DNA of 41,849 bases from Lachnospiraceae bacterium. Lineage in GTDB: Bacteria > Bacillota > Clostridia > Lachnospirales > Lachnospiraceae. The position numbers and the translations under genes were made by a program. The notes below the pieces were generated by a model. It did not search any database and was not told where the DNA came from. It worked only from the letters and a program-made list of their open reading frames with translations. Within the stretch, counting starts at the first letter, position 1, and every line of letters starts with the position of its first letter. Where the stretch lies: the NCBI GenBank assembly GCA_022510615.1, contig JAFLTC010000007.1, positions 17,039 through 58,887 on the forward strand, read 5' to 3'. This document shows, piece after piece, positions 24,387 through 32,925 of the stretch.

Positions 24387-25763
24387 TTATTCAATAAAAT
24401 CGTCGTCATTTAACCTGGATGGGTCCACTACAATGTGGTCGTATGCGGATAATCCACCTTTTGTTGTATCAGATATGATAGTATATTCATTGTTTTTGTA
24501 GCGGACATCAATAGGGCGGAACTTGCAATATCCTTCATTGACACAATAAACTCCGGAAACCGGTTCCTTTGAACTGACAATATAGGTACTGTTATCTTGG
24601 GAATTTCTTAATATATCACCACCGGATGCAATAGAAGGACTGACATAGTAATTGTTATTGCGGCGGGTACTATTTCCTAATGAAATGAACTGATAGGAAA
24701 TTTTTCCATCCTCCGTCACAATCTGTTTTACAATTCCCTTATCATTTCCGCTGGTAGTTGTAACACTATCCGGGATGACATAAAAATCCTTTGTCAAAAT
24801 GGAACTGTTGGGAATTTTGAGACCGGAGGCGGATTTTAAATGGAATTCAATTTCTAAAAACCTATCATTCATATATCGCTCCATAAACCGGGAGGTACTA
24901 AGTTTCGCAAAATGAACACCATCACTGTCAAACAATTCTACAGAAGCATTAAAGGAAATATTATCCTTGACAATGGTGACACGGATATAATCCTCTTTTT
25001 TCAGTGCTTCATAATAGGAATCGTCCAACTTGACGACGAGGGACCAGTCATTGCTTGTAATCAGTCGGTAAACCGGTGCTCCCGTCTTTATACTCTCATT
25101 TTTCTGAATCTGACTGCGGGATACCATTCCGTACTGTTCAAAAAGCTTTTCCCTAATATCTTTCTGTTTTGTCTGTTCATATCCGTCTATCGAATAAGCA
25201 ATGACACCGCTTTTTTTTGCTGTTATTTTTGTGAAATTTTTACCGGCTCCGGAGGATTTCACCGCTTTATTCAAATCGCTATACAGACTGCCCCGGCTCT
25301 GTTCAAAAATTACATTGTTGACCGCATATTTAAAAGCAGAAACCTGTCCATAAGCCGATAGAGAAAATGAATTTTGAAAAGAAGCTATTGTCTCTCTCAT
25401 GGTGGAAATACTTTCCGTATTTTCTCTGGAACTTTGCAGCTGCTCAAGGAGGCTGCTGACCTCTCCATTGGTGTCTATCGTGTAAACAACACTTCCTGTT
25501 TTGATACGACCTCCTTCAGCGTTATAATAATTAATGTAGCCGTCTCCTTCTGATGTAACAATCTCCTCTTCTCGCATGATAAACCCATAGATAGGAGCAT
25601 CATCCGAAATATCGGAGGTATTGACCTCATAGATGGAAATATGTTCTCTGGTAAGATAATTCCAGCCAAGAACAATAATATAAATTAGTATTAATAAAAA
25701 AATGAAAAACGCTAGGTTGGGACGAAATCTTTTTCGATAAGGAATTATCTTTCTTTCTGACAC
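24387..25763 (-). CDS. HlyD-like membrane-anchored protein of unknown function
   Basis: 458 residues from the GTG at 25763, which has AAAGGA about 9 bases upstream; a TTG at 25826 would extend it without a ribosome site. A basic N-terminus (YRKRFRP) precedes one membrane span (about 15-35). The exported part has a split biotinyl-lipoyl-like hairpin (GDGYINYYNAEGGRIKTGSVVYTID and later SGVIAYSIDGYE) around a helical segment (about 100-165), then beta-rich regions, as in periplasmic adaptor proteins. No ABC or RND transporter is encoded beside it, and this gene heads the yggS-sepF-ylmH-divIVA operon, so a division or envelope scaffold role is possible. The function is unproven. Confidence 0.75.
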   Translation of the reverse strand: MSERKIIPYRKRFRPNLAFFIFLLILIYIIVLGWNYLTREHISIYEVNTSDISDDAPIYGFIMREEEIVTSEGDGYINYYNAEGGRIKTGSVVYTIDTNGEVSSLLEQLQSSRENTESISTMRETIASFQNSFSLSAYGQVSAFKYAVNNVIFEQSRGSLYSDLNKAVKSSGAGKNFTKITAKKSGVIAYSIDGYEQTKQKDIREKLFEQYGMVSRSQIQKNESIKTGAPVYRLITSNDWSLVVKLDDSYYEALKKEDYIRVTIVKDNISFNASVELFDSDGVHFAKLSTSRFMERYMNDRFLEIEFHLKSASGLKIPNSSILTKDFYVIPDSVTTTSGNDKGIVKQIVTEDGKISYQFISLGNSTRRNNNYYVSPSIASGGDILRNSQDNSTYIVSSKEPVSGVYCVNEGYCKFRPIDVRYKNNEYTIISDTTKGGLSAYDHIVVDPSRLNDDDFIE

Positions 25764-25853
25764 GAAATGTACATCCTTTCTTTTTTCCAAAAAATGGCTA
25801 TGAATATTTTTTCTTGTTTTATGCAATACTAATTGCCAAAGGAGGTTACCCCG

Positions 25854-26051
25854 ATGAAAGGATTGGATTATACCGTACTGATTCTCGTAATAATCGGTGC
25901 CATCAACTGGGGGCTCGTAGGCTTTTTCGGATTAGACCTGGTAGCATTTATTTTTGGATCCATGTCTATTATATCTCGAATTGTTTATGCCGTAATCGGT
26001 GTCTGCGGTCTCTATGCAATCAGTTATTTTGGCAGAATTGGCGGCAATTAG
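25854..26051 (+). CDS. DUF378 family small membrane protein
   Basis: 65 residues, two membrane spans (about 5-30 and 38-56). The motif IIGAINWGLVGFFGLDLV is the DUF378 signature; relatives such as Bacillus YuzA have no firm function. AAAGGAGG precedes the ATG at 25854 with about 10 bases spacing. It is a lone + strand gene between two long - strand operons, with its own terminator. Confidence 0.88.
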   Translation: MKGLDYTVLILVIIGAINWGLVGFFGLDLVAFIFGSMSIISRIVYAVIGVCGLYAISYFGRIGGN

Positions 26052-26064
26052 TACAAAGTAAGCG

Positions 26065-26100
26065 AGACCACCATGATGTCTCGGATGGTGGTCTTGTTTT
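26065..26100 (+). terminator. Rho-independent terminator after the DUF378 gene
   Basis: AGACCACCAT (26065-26074) pairs with ATGGTGGTCT (26085-26094), a 10-bp perfect stem, then TTGTTTT. It lies between convergent genes and may also slow transcription from mgsA, though its - strand tail is poor in T. Confidence 0.85.
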
Positions 26101-26110
26101 ATGTAATGCG

Positions 26111-26509
26111 TTACATACGAACTAGTTCGCGCCAATCCAAGTCCCCCCGTTCCAGAGCCTTCACTAAAAGCTCTGCCGTGGCGACATTGGTAGCCAGTGG
26201 AATATTATGTATATCACAGAGCCGGAATACGGTATTTACATCCGGCTCATGCACTTTTGGTGTTAACGGATCCCGAAGGAAAATGACAAGGTCAAGTTCA
26301 TTATTTTCTATTTGGGCTCCTAGCTGTTTTTCTCCTCCCAGGTGTCCTGCCAGATATTTATGGATCGTCAGGTTTGTCACCTCTTCCACCAGCCTGCCGG
26401 TGGTTCCCGTGGCATATATCGTATGACGACTTAAAATTCCCCTGTATGCAATACAAAAATTCTGCATTAAAACTTTTTTTGAATCATGTGCAATTATGCC
26501 TATATTCAA
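26111..26509 (-). CDS. mgsA: Methylglyoxal synthase
   Basis: Converts dihydroxyacetone phosphate to methylglyoxal and phosphate, a bypass of lower glycolysis. MNIGIIAHDSKK, YATGTTGRL, FLRDPLTPKVHEPDV and IPLATNVATAELL are family motifs. The loop that carries the catalytic base in E. coli (GGDQQ, Asp71) reads GGEKQ here, so Glu replaces Asp; the second Asp (RDPL) is kept. I choose TTG 26509, with GAAGGGG 8 bases upstream and the canonical N-terminus; a GTG at 26518 would sit almost on the ribosome site. Product of 132 residues. It is the last gene of the long - strand run, 18 bases after rodA. Confidence 0.9.
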   Translation of the reverse strand: MNIGIIAHDSKKVLMQNFCIAYRGILSRHTIYATGTTGRLVEEVTNLTIHKYLAGHLGGEKQLGAQIENNELDLVIFLRDPLTPKVHEPDVNTVFRLCDIHNIPLATNVATAELLVKALERGDLDWRELVRM

Positions 26510-26527
26510 TCTGTTCACCCCTTCCGG

Positions 26528-27697
26528 TTATCGAATCTCAAAGCTGCTGTTACTTCCTCTGTTTGGTTGGATTCCAATATTGAGTAAAATACCTATCGTC
26601 ATCATATTACTTAATAATGAAGTCAGACCATTACTTAAAAACGGAAGCGGAAGCCCGGTATTCGGTAACAGGGACGTAGCAACTCCTACGTTAAAAAAGG
26701 TCTGAAAACATATCATGGAACTTATTCCAATGGCAATCATCATGCCCAGATAATCTTTTGCATTTTTTGCAACAAAAAAGCATTTAATTATAATAATGGA
26801 TAGCAGTGCCAAAATGATAATACAGCCAATAAATCCAAATTCTTCACTGATTGGTGCCCAGATAAAATCACTTTCAATAACATCCACGCTTGTATAATTT
26901 CTCGACATTTCGGTCCCCTCTAACAGCTTCCCATAAAGTCTGCCGGAGGCAATTGACAAAATGGAGTTATTTTGCTGGTACATAACCCCCAGAGCCTCTG
27001 TCTCCGGATGCAGCCATCCCATAATACGTTCCAGCTGATAGCCGTGTAAAAGAATCTGACTGGGCTGCTGAATATACCAGAATAAAAAGGCGATTACCGG
27101 CAGTACAACAGCGGCGATGGGTCCTAACACCTTACGTCCGATGCCGGAACAAAGCAGCATCATAATGAGAACTACCATAATGACTACGCTGGAGGATAGG
27201 TCTGACTGAATCAGTATAAAAAAGGTAGGGACAATGGCAATGGCCGTAGCAATAAAGAAATTCTTAAAGGATTTCAGATGCTCTCTGGAACGAAAGAAAA
27301 ATGTCGCCAATGCTAAAATTACTACGATTTTACATATTTCCGATGGTTGAAATTTTATCACCTTAAAATCCAGCCACCGATAGGATCCCGTTGACTGGTC
27401 ATCTCCCAGTGGACTAAACTTTGTGGCAGCTGCCATAAGCGTAGAAAGGATATAAATAATCGGTATATACAGGCATAAATCGTGGTAATCAATAATAGAA
27501 AAAATGAATACCACAAAAAGGCCGCCTATCAGAGCCACCGCCTGTCGTTTTAGAGAAAAATCATCATCCGGCAGAGCAATGGATAAAATATAGGAGCTGA
27601 TAAGAGACAAGATAAGGACTACCACGACCAGTGAAAAGTCGTAGTTTCTCCAGTTATATCGTTTGATTTGAAGCCACTGTCTGATTCGTTCCTGCAT
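26528..27697 (-). CDS. rodA: RodA/FtsW-family peptidoglycan glycosyltransferase (SEDS)
   Basis: Polytopic SEDS polymerase of about ten spans that links lipid II into glycan strands, working with a class B PBP. Motifs: GSYRWLDFKVIKFQPSEICKI, SDLSSSVVIMVVL (usually PDLGTA) and DFIWAPISEEFGFIGC. Linkage to mreBCD and the PBP2 gene mrdA argues for RodA over FtsW. Length is 389 residues. The usual Pro before the Asp of the PDLGTA motif is Ser here. It follows minE by 27 bases. Confidence 0.92.
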   Translation of the reverse strand: MQERIRQWLQIKRYNWRNYDFSLVVVVLILSLISSYILSIALPDDDFSLKRQAVALIGGLFVVFIFSIIDYHDLCLYIPIIYILSTLMAAATKFSPLGDDQSTGSYRWLDFKVIKFQPSEICKIVVILALATFFFRSREHLKSFKNFFIATAIAIVPTFFILIQSDLSSSVVIMVVLIMMLLCSGIGRKVLGPIAAVVLPVIAFLFWYIQQPSQILLHGYQLERIMGWLHPETEALGVMYQQNNSILSIASGRLYGKLLEGTEMSRNYTSVDVIESDFIWAPISEEFGFIGCIIILALLSIIIIKCFFVAKNAKDYLGMMIAIGISSMICFQTFFNVGVATSLLPNTGLPLPFLSNGLTSLLSNMMTIGILLNIGIQPNRGSNSSFEIR

Positions 27698-27724
27698 GAT
27701 AGTATAACCTGCCTGTCTGCTTTT

Positions 27725-28000
27725 TTATTTTATCTTTGGTTTCATGTCTTTAATTGGTATATTGGCAAATAACGCCGGCACAGTACCGTTAATTCCCTCC
27801 GATTCTGTCTGTTCAATCTTAATATCCAGTCCTTCTAAATCAATTTCCACATATTTGGAAATCACATGAATAATATCATTTTTTATCTGTTCCATAATAT
27901 CCGGAGAACAGTTGGCACGGTCAGATACAAGCACTAGCTTTAACCGGTCTTTTGCCACATTACTTGATGATTTTTTCTTGAAAAATTCTGCAAATCCCAT
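27725..28000 (-). CDS. minE: Cell division topological specificity factor MinE
   Basis: Stimulates the MinD ATPase and drives Min oscillation or patterning. The N-terminal membrane-targeting helix (MGFAEFFKKKSS) is followed by the anti-MinCD segment (AKDRLKLVLVSDR) and the beta dimer domain (PDIMEQIKNDIIHVISKYVEID). Length is 91 residues from the ATG at 28000, with GGAG 9 bases upstream; an ATG at 28009 would lie directly on the ribosome site. The presence of MinE implies an E. coli-type rather than MinJ-based Min system, although DivIVA is also encoded. Confidence 0.95.
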   Translation of the reverse strand: MGFAEFFKKKSSSNVAKDRLKLVLVSDRANCSPDIMEQIKNDIIHVISKYVEIDLEGLDIKIEQTESEGINGTVPALFANIPIKDMKPKIK

Positions 28001-28013
28001 TCCATTCATCTCC

Positions 28014-28802
28014 TTAGTTTTTAAATTTGCTCTTTAGTTTTGAAAAGAAACCATTTTTCTGAAGCAGATTCAGAAATGGAACCTCTTCCCCCATAATTCT
28101 GTGACAAATATTTTCATATGCCTGTCCCGCCAATGATTTACTTCCCACTAACGGTTCTCCCTGATTGGTAGAAATTACGATATTTTCATCATCCGGTACA
28201 ATTCCCAGTAAATCAATCGCCAGTATTTCCACAACATCCTCGCTGGACATCATATCTCCCCGTTTTACCATATCGGCGCGGAGGCGGTTGACAATCAGTT
28301 CGGTTTTACCGATTTCATTTGCCTCTAAAAGTCCGATAATGCGGTCGGCATCACGGACAGCGGATACCTCCGGTGTTGTGACAACAATTGCTCTATCAGC
28401 ACCGGCAATGGCATTTTTAAAACCCTGTTCAATTCCTGCCGGACAGTCTAACAGTATGTAATCAAATTCTTCTTTTAATTCTTTTGTCAGTTTTGACATC
28501 TGTTCCGGGTTTACTGCTGTCTTATCTCTTGTCTGGGCGGAAGGCAATAAATACAGGTTTGGATATCGTTTATCCTTAATCAACGCCTGCTTAATGCGGC
28601 AGTTTCCCTCAATTACATCCACCAGATTATATACAATCCGGTTTTCCAGTCCCATGACAACATCCAGATTTCTAAGACCGATATCCGTATCAATTAATAC
28701 GACTTTTTTTCCTTCTTTCGCAAGGCCGGTTCCTACATTGGCCGTTGTAGTCGTTTTCCCTACACCACCCTTTCCTGATGTTATTACAATTACTTCACTC
28801 AT
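28014..28802 (-). CDS. minD: Septum site-determining ATPase MinD
   Basis: Deviant Walker A ATPase (SGKGGVGKTTTT, Lys11 and Lys16) that binds membrane as an ATP dimer and recruits MinC and MinE. The Walker B region LLDCPAGIEQG is conserved. The C-terminal amphipathic helix (LLQKNGFFSKLKSKFKN) is the membrane-targeting sequence. Length is 262 residues. A good AGAGAGGA lies before the ATG. The minC-minD-minE order is standard. Confidence 0.97.
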   Translation of the reverse strand: MSEVIVITSGKGGVGKTTTTANVGTGLAKEGKKVVLIDTDIGLRNLDVVMGLENRIVYNLVDVIEGNCRIKQALIKDKRYPNLYLLPSAQTRDKTAVNPEQMSKLTKELKEEFDYILLDCPAGIEQGFKNAIAGADRAIVVTTPEVSAVRDADRIIGLLEANEIGKTELIVNRLRADMVKRGDMMSSEDVVEILAIDLLGIVPDDENIVISTNQGEPLVGSKSLAGQAYENICHRIMGEEVPFLNLLQKNGFFSKLKSKFKN

Positions 28803-28817
28803 ATTTCCTCTCTTTCT

Positions 28818-28832
28818 GCCGTATTATACGGC
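28818..28832. promoter_or_regulatory. 15-bp dyad between minC and minD
   Basis: GCCGTAT-T-ATACGGC is a perfect 7-bp dyad. On the - strand its centre reads TATAAT. No good -35 lies 17 bp upstream, so an internal promoter is uncertain; it could be an mRNA hairpin between the cistrons. Confidence 0.3.
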
Positions 28833-28846
28833 TTACCTGTTTTCTA

Positions 28847-29512
28847 TTATATTTTTATATCTGTCAGTGTTTTCCTTGACAGTGTATCAACATAAATGGC
28901 ACCGTTTTCCAGATAAGCAATCTGCGGTTCCTTTGGGGGATCCGTTTTTTCATCCGAGGCCCTGGCAATGACGTCTCCGATACGAATTTGAATCGGATTC
29001 ATTTTCAGTGCCACTACAAAAGCATTTTCTTTTCCGGAAGCCCCAGCGTATACAGTGCCGTAAAGATTTCCTAAAACAACGACATTTCCTGTAGATACGA
29101 CCTGTGCCCCCACATTGATGTCTCCTAGGATCACAATGCTTGTTTCAAACTCCATAACCTGTCCGGACCTTAGATTTCCTTTAAAAAACTGACCGGTATT
29201 GGAGTTGAGCTGCGTCAAATGCTCATTCAGAGTTTTGGAAAAATACTCTTCTCTTTTTTTATCGTTATCAATAATACAGACAACATCCAGATTGGAATGC
29301 TCCGAAATACATTGTAAAAGTACGGCCTCTTCTTCTTCGGATAATTCTCTTCCCTCAAAAGAAACCGCCACCTGGGCATTCCCAAGAAAATCTGAGCTGG
29401 CAGAAAATTTATTTTTTACCTCTGTGAGCAAATCTTCAAAGGATAACTTATGATCCAATACAATCCGGATACCGGATTTGTTGCCTTTAATTACCACGGG
29501 TGCTTTCTTCAT
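28847..29512 (-). CDS. minC: Septum site-determining protein MinC
   Basis: Inhibitor of FtsZ polymerisation outside mid-cell. The N-terminal FtsZ-acting domain (about 1-95, GNKSGIRIVLDHKLSFEDLLTEV) is joined to a C-terminal beta-helix domain (about 115-215, GQVMEFETSIVILGDINVGA, GNVVVLGNLYGTVYAG, IQIRIGDVIARASD) that dimerises and binds MinD. Length is 221 residues. GGGAGGAAACAGG precedes the ATG. It follows mrdA by 15 bases. Confidence 0.95.
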   Translation of the reverse strand: MKKAPVVIKGNKSGIRIVLDHKLSFEDLLTEVKNKFSASSDFLGNAQVAVSFEGRELSEEEEAVLLQCISEHSNLDVVCIIDNDKKREEYFSKTLNEHLTQLNSNTGQFFKGNLRSGQVMEFETSIVILGDINVGAQVVSTGNVVVLGNLYGTVYAGASGKENAFVVALKMNPIQIRIGDVIARASDEKTDPPKEPQIAYLENGAIYVDTLSRKTLTDIKI

Positions 29513-29527
29513 CCTGTTTCCTCCCTC

Positions 29528-32416
29528 TTAATCGGTAACACTGTCGTTGTTCATGGTTGGATTGGTTGCCTTTCCATTCAACAAGGACTTACGTGATTCT
29601 TTATCATAATAATACTTATATATATTGCTGGCAAGTTCCGCTGCATTAGAAGAGACAAAACCATTCGGAATAACAACCACAACGGATATTTCCGGATTTG
29701 CATAAGGGGCAAAGCTGACAAACAAAGCATGGTTTGGTTCATTTGCCGTAATCTGTGCCGTACCGGTCTTTCCGGCGACCTGTACAGGAACCTTTTTAAA
29801 TAACGTAGTAATACTACCGTTATTTACTACCCGGCTCATTCCGGTCTTTATGGCAGTAAGGGTAGAAGAACTAAAATCAAGTTCACTGTTTACCTCTGCC
29901 GAATTTTTTTTGGTCTTTCCCGATTTCGTATTTTTAATCTTGTCTACTAACGTTAAATCGTAACAACTTCCACCATTGGCAATTGTCGTCACATAGCGGG
30001 ACAACTGAATCGGCGTATAGCTGTTAGACCCCTGTCCGATTGCCGAGCGGACGATATCTACATCCGAAAAGGTCGGTTCTGCCTCTGAAAGTTCAACGCC
30101 GGACTTTTTAGTCAGACCATATTTATCGGCATATTTTTTCAGTCTCGTCAATCCTTTTTCGTTATCGACAATATTTTCACGTCCGTTTCCCAGACGGTAC
30201 CCCATTTCATAAAAGAAATAGTTACAGGAGTGCTGGATGGCCGAGGAAACGTTTAAGGTTCCATGGGAAACCGTGCTCCAGCATTTTGGCCATGGCTTAT
30301 TAATTTTTTCAAACTGGACACCATCATGGACCGTTGAATAAGGATTAATAATGCCCTCCTCTAAAACAGCCGTAGCCGTCACCATCTTAAACGTAGAACC
30401 TGGTGCTGTCTTTTGCTGTGTGGCACGGTTTAACAGTGCCGATGCACTACTTGTACTGACCTTGGCATAATAATCACTATCCACGGCATTGGCAAACTTA
30501 TTATTGTCATAGCTTGGATAAGACACCATAGACAATACCTTTCCGGTTTTTACCGAAGTAACGACAACGGAACAGGCACAAGGTGTCAGTCCTAAGTCAC
30601 CCGGGGATATTTCCAGTGACTTAATCTTGGATTTTAAAAAACTATATGGTGCAATCATACCGGTGCGCAGTTTGTCATAGGTAGTCTTATTTTTTTTCAG
30701 TACTTTCTGGTCATAAAGAAGCATGCAGATTTCCCGTCCGGAGATAACCCCTGTATCCACCATTGTGTGATAGACCTTTTTATCAAAAGCGGTATCATCC
30801 GTAATCTCATCATAAATGTAGTTGCCTATTTTTTTGAAAACCTCTTCGGAGCTATAGTACTCATCTCCAATGTCCAGATTTTTTAAATTGATCCAGTTAT
30901 TTTTAATGGCATAGATTAAAAATTCACTCAGACTAATCTCATCATTGGCATATTTGTTATAGGTGGAATTTGTCGTATCCATATTGGCACTGTCTAAAAT
31001 TCCGTTATCTCTCAACATGGAAAAGAAGTAATCCATATAATTATCTAACGCATCTGACAGCTGCTTTCCGGAGGTTTTATTGTTATAAGTCAGATGTCTC
31101 TTAATGTTTCGGATAGCTGACTTTTTTGAGGAGGAAAATTTTCGGTAAATGGACTTTTCCAGTGTGGAAGCATCCGATTCATTAAAATGCTGAATGTCCA
31201 CGATGCTGTTTTGCAAAATTGCATCATATACATCATAGATGGAGACTAAAATACCGGCGGCCTTTTTCCCCTTTGTTCCATGACTCTTACTATTAACCAG
31301 TTTGGAAGTCAGAATACCGGCAATTTCTTTTTCAACCAGTTTATAAGTAGCCTTCTGCAAACCGGAATTAATGGAAAGGTAGATATCATTTCCCGCTATG
31401 GCATCCTTTGTTTTAGTAGAACTGATAATACGGGAACTGCTGTCAATGACAAGAGTTTCTGAACCCTTCTGTCCCTTTAACTCATCTTCATATTCTTTCT
31501 CAATGCCGGTTTTTCCTATCTGGTCCGCTGCTGTATACTCTGTATTGCTATTCTCCTCCTGCATCTGGGCAAGGGTATCGGAGGAAATTAATCCGGTATA
31601 ACCAATAATATGGGAAAAATATTTACTGTCATAATATACACGGTTCGTTTCGGTGGAAACTTCCACGCCCGGTAAATCTGCCGAGCTTTCCTTAATGGCA
31701 GCGACTGTTCTTTCGGAAACATTGGTGCTTATGGAAATTGCCTCATATTTTGAATAGGTATTCATTAGCATGGCATAACGCACTGTCATTATTTTTAACG
31801 CATCTTTATTGCTGAATTTTTCACTGTATCTGCCTTTTTCATCTGTTTTTCCTTCTTCTTTCACATCAAAAAAGTGAGTGGTATTTGCCTTTGATGTATT
31901 GCGTAAATACCAAAAACAGTCACTTGCTGTCATATCCTGCTGCTCCTGCGTTAGTTCATCCACAGATTTGCAATAAAAAATATCCCGTTTAAATCGGAGC
32001 TGTGCTGATTTATTACTGTTAAACTGGAACTTCCCCTTTTTCGTTATAGAAATCGGAAATTCTAAATCCAGAGTGTCTCCATTTTTTTCAATGAGACGTA
32101 TACATTTCATAATTACTTTGTTTTTTGAAAGGTTGTCCGTTAGTTCCCCGGAATCTTCTATGGTAATGGCATAGCTTTGCTCATTGGTAGCAAGAAGCTT
32201 TCCCGTACTGTCATATATTTTTCCTCTGGCACTTTTAATGGTTTTTATTTTCTGCTTTTGGAGTGAGGCCTCTTTATCATAGGTTTCACCTTTAATGATC
32301 TGAAGATAAAACATGCGGCTAATCAATATACTGAACAGTGCAATATACGTTATGACTACAGAAAACAGCCGGGATTTCACAATATTTCTTAAATTCTCAA
32401 GTATACTGCCCAACAT
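29528..32416 (-). CDS. mrdA: Penicillin-binding protein 2 (class B transpeptidase) with large insertion
   Basis: Elongation-specific transpeptidase that crosslinks peptidoglycan, partner of RodA. One N-terminal membrane span (about 17-37) precedes the dimerisation domain (about 55-380). The transpeptidase domain carries the SxxK motif in APGSTFKM (Ser674, Lys677), SCN (Ser730-Asn732) and KTG (883-885). At 962 residues it is about 250 longer than Bacillus PbpA. The extra sequence lies at about 388-610, between the dimerisation helix and the first strand of the transpeptidase domain; it is Lys- and Asn-rich and mostly helical. The AGGAGG site is good. It follows mreD by 2 bases. Confidence 0.93.
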   Translation of the reverse strand: MLGSILENLRNIVKSRLFSVVITYIALFSILISRMFYLQIIKGETYDKEASLQKQKIKTIKSARGKIYDSTGKLLATNEQSYAITIEDSGELTDNLSKNKVIMKCIRLIEKNGDTLDLEFPISITKKGKFQFNSNKSAQLRFKRDIFYCKSVDELTQEQQDMTASDCFWYLRNTSKANTTHFFDVKEEGKTDEKGRYSEKFSNKDALKIMTVRYAMLMNTYSKYEAISISTNVSERTVAAIKESSADLPGVEVSTETNRVYYDSKYFSHIIGYTGLISSDTLAQMQEENSNTEYTAADQIGKTGIEKEYEDELKGQKGSETLVIDSSSRIISSTKTKDAIAGNDIYLSINSGLQKATYKLVEKEIAGILTSKLVNSKSHGTKGKKAAGILVSIYDVYDAILQNSIVDIQHFNESDASTLEKSIYRKFSSSKKSAIRNIKRHLTYNNKTSGKQLSDALDNYMDYFFSMLRDNGILDSANMDTTNSTYNKYANDEISLSEFLIYAIKNNWINLKNLDIGDEYYSSEEVFKKIGNYIYDEITDDTAFDKKVYHTMVDTGVISGREICMLLYDQKVLKKNKTTYDKLRTGMIAPYSFLKSKIKSLEISPGDLGLTPCACSVVVTSVKTGKVLSMVSYPSYDNNKFANAVDSDYYAKVSTSSASALLNRATQQKTAPGSTFKMVTATAVLEEGIINPYSTVHDGVQFEKINKPWPKCWSTVSHGTLNVSSAIQHSCNYFFYEMGYRLGNGRENIVDNEKGLTRLKKYADKYGLTKKSGVELSEAEPTFSDVDIVRSAIGQGSNSYTPIQLSRYVTTIANGGSCYDLTLVDKIKNTKSGKTKKNSAEVNSELDFSSSTLTAIKTGMSRVVNNGSITTLFKKVPVQVAGKTGTAQITANEPNHALFVSFAPYANPEISVVVVIPNGFVSSNAAELASNIYKYYYDKESRKSLLNGKATNPTMNNDSVTD

Positions 32417-32418
32417 GG

Positions 32419-32925
32419 TTATACCTCCTCCCGTTTTTTATTAAGCAACCGTTCTGTCATGGCAACAAAACGATATACCAGTATCCCCACAATAACGGTA
32501 TACACCATTTCCGGCAAAATCCGATGAAGGAAATAAAAGCCGAAATTGGTTCGTGCACGAACTAAAAATTCTGTCACATAATAATAAATTCCATATATAA
32601 AATCACTGCCAAAAATCAAAAGAGCCGGCAGCAACAGACTGTCCGTAAAATATATTTTCTGGCAAAAGCCAATGACAAATCCAATTGTCATGCAGATAAA
32701 AGCATACAGACCGATAACGCTGCCATACTGCATATCTAACATCAGACCACAGAATAAGCCGACTATGAGCCCGGAAGTTCTGCCACGCAGATATCCGTAG
32801 CAGACAGTAAGAATCAGTAAAAGATTCGGTACTACATCGGCCAGCTTTAGGGCTTGAAATACCGTCGTCTGCAATACAAATGCTATTAAAATAATAAGTA
32901 CAGAGACAATTTTTCTTTTAATCAT
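32419..32925 (-). CDS. mreD: Rod shape-determining protein MreD
   Basis: Small integral membrane component of the elongasome, about five to six spans in 168 residues. ALKLADVVPNLLLILTVCYGYLRG and GLFCGLMLDMQYGSVIGLYAFICM are typical of the family. It overlaps mreC by 8 bases, so translation is probably coupled. The order mreB-mreC-mreD-mrdA is the standard one. Confidence 0.92.
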   Translation of the reverse strand: MIKRKIVSVLIILIAFVLQTTVFQALKLADVVPNLLLILTVCYGYLRGRTSGLIVGLFCGLMLDMQYGSVIGLYAFICMTIGFVIGFCQKIYFTDSLLLPALLIFGSDFIYGIYYYVTEFLVRARTNFGFYFLHRILPEMVYTVIVGILVYRFVAMTERLLNKKREEV

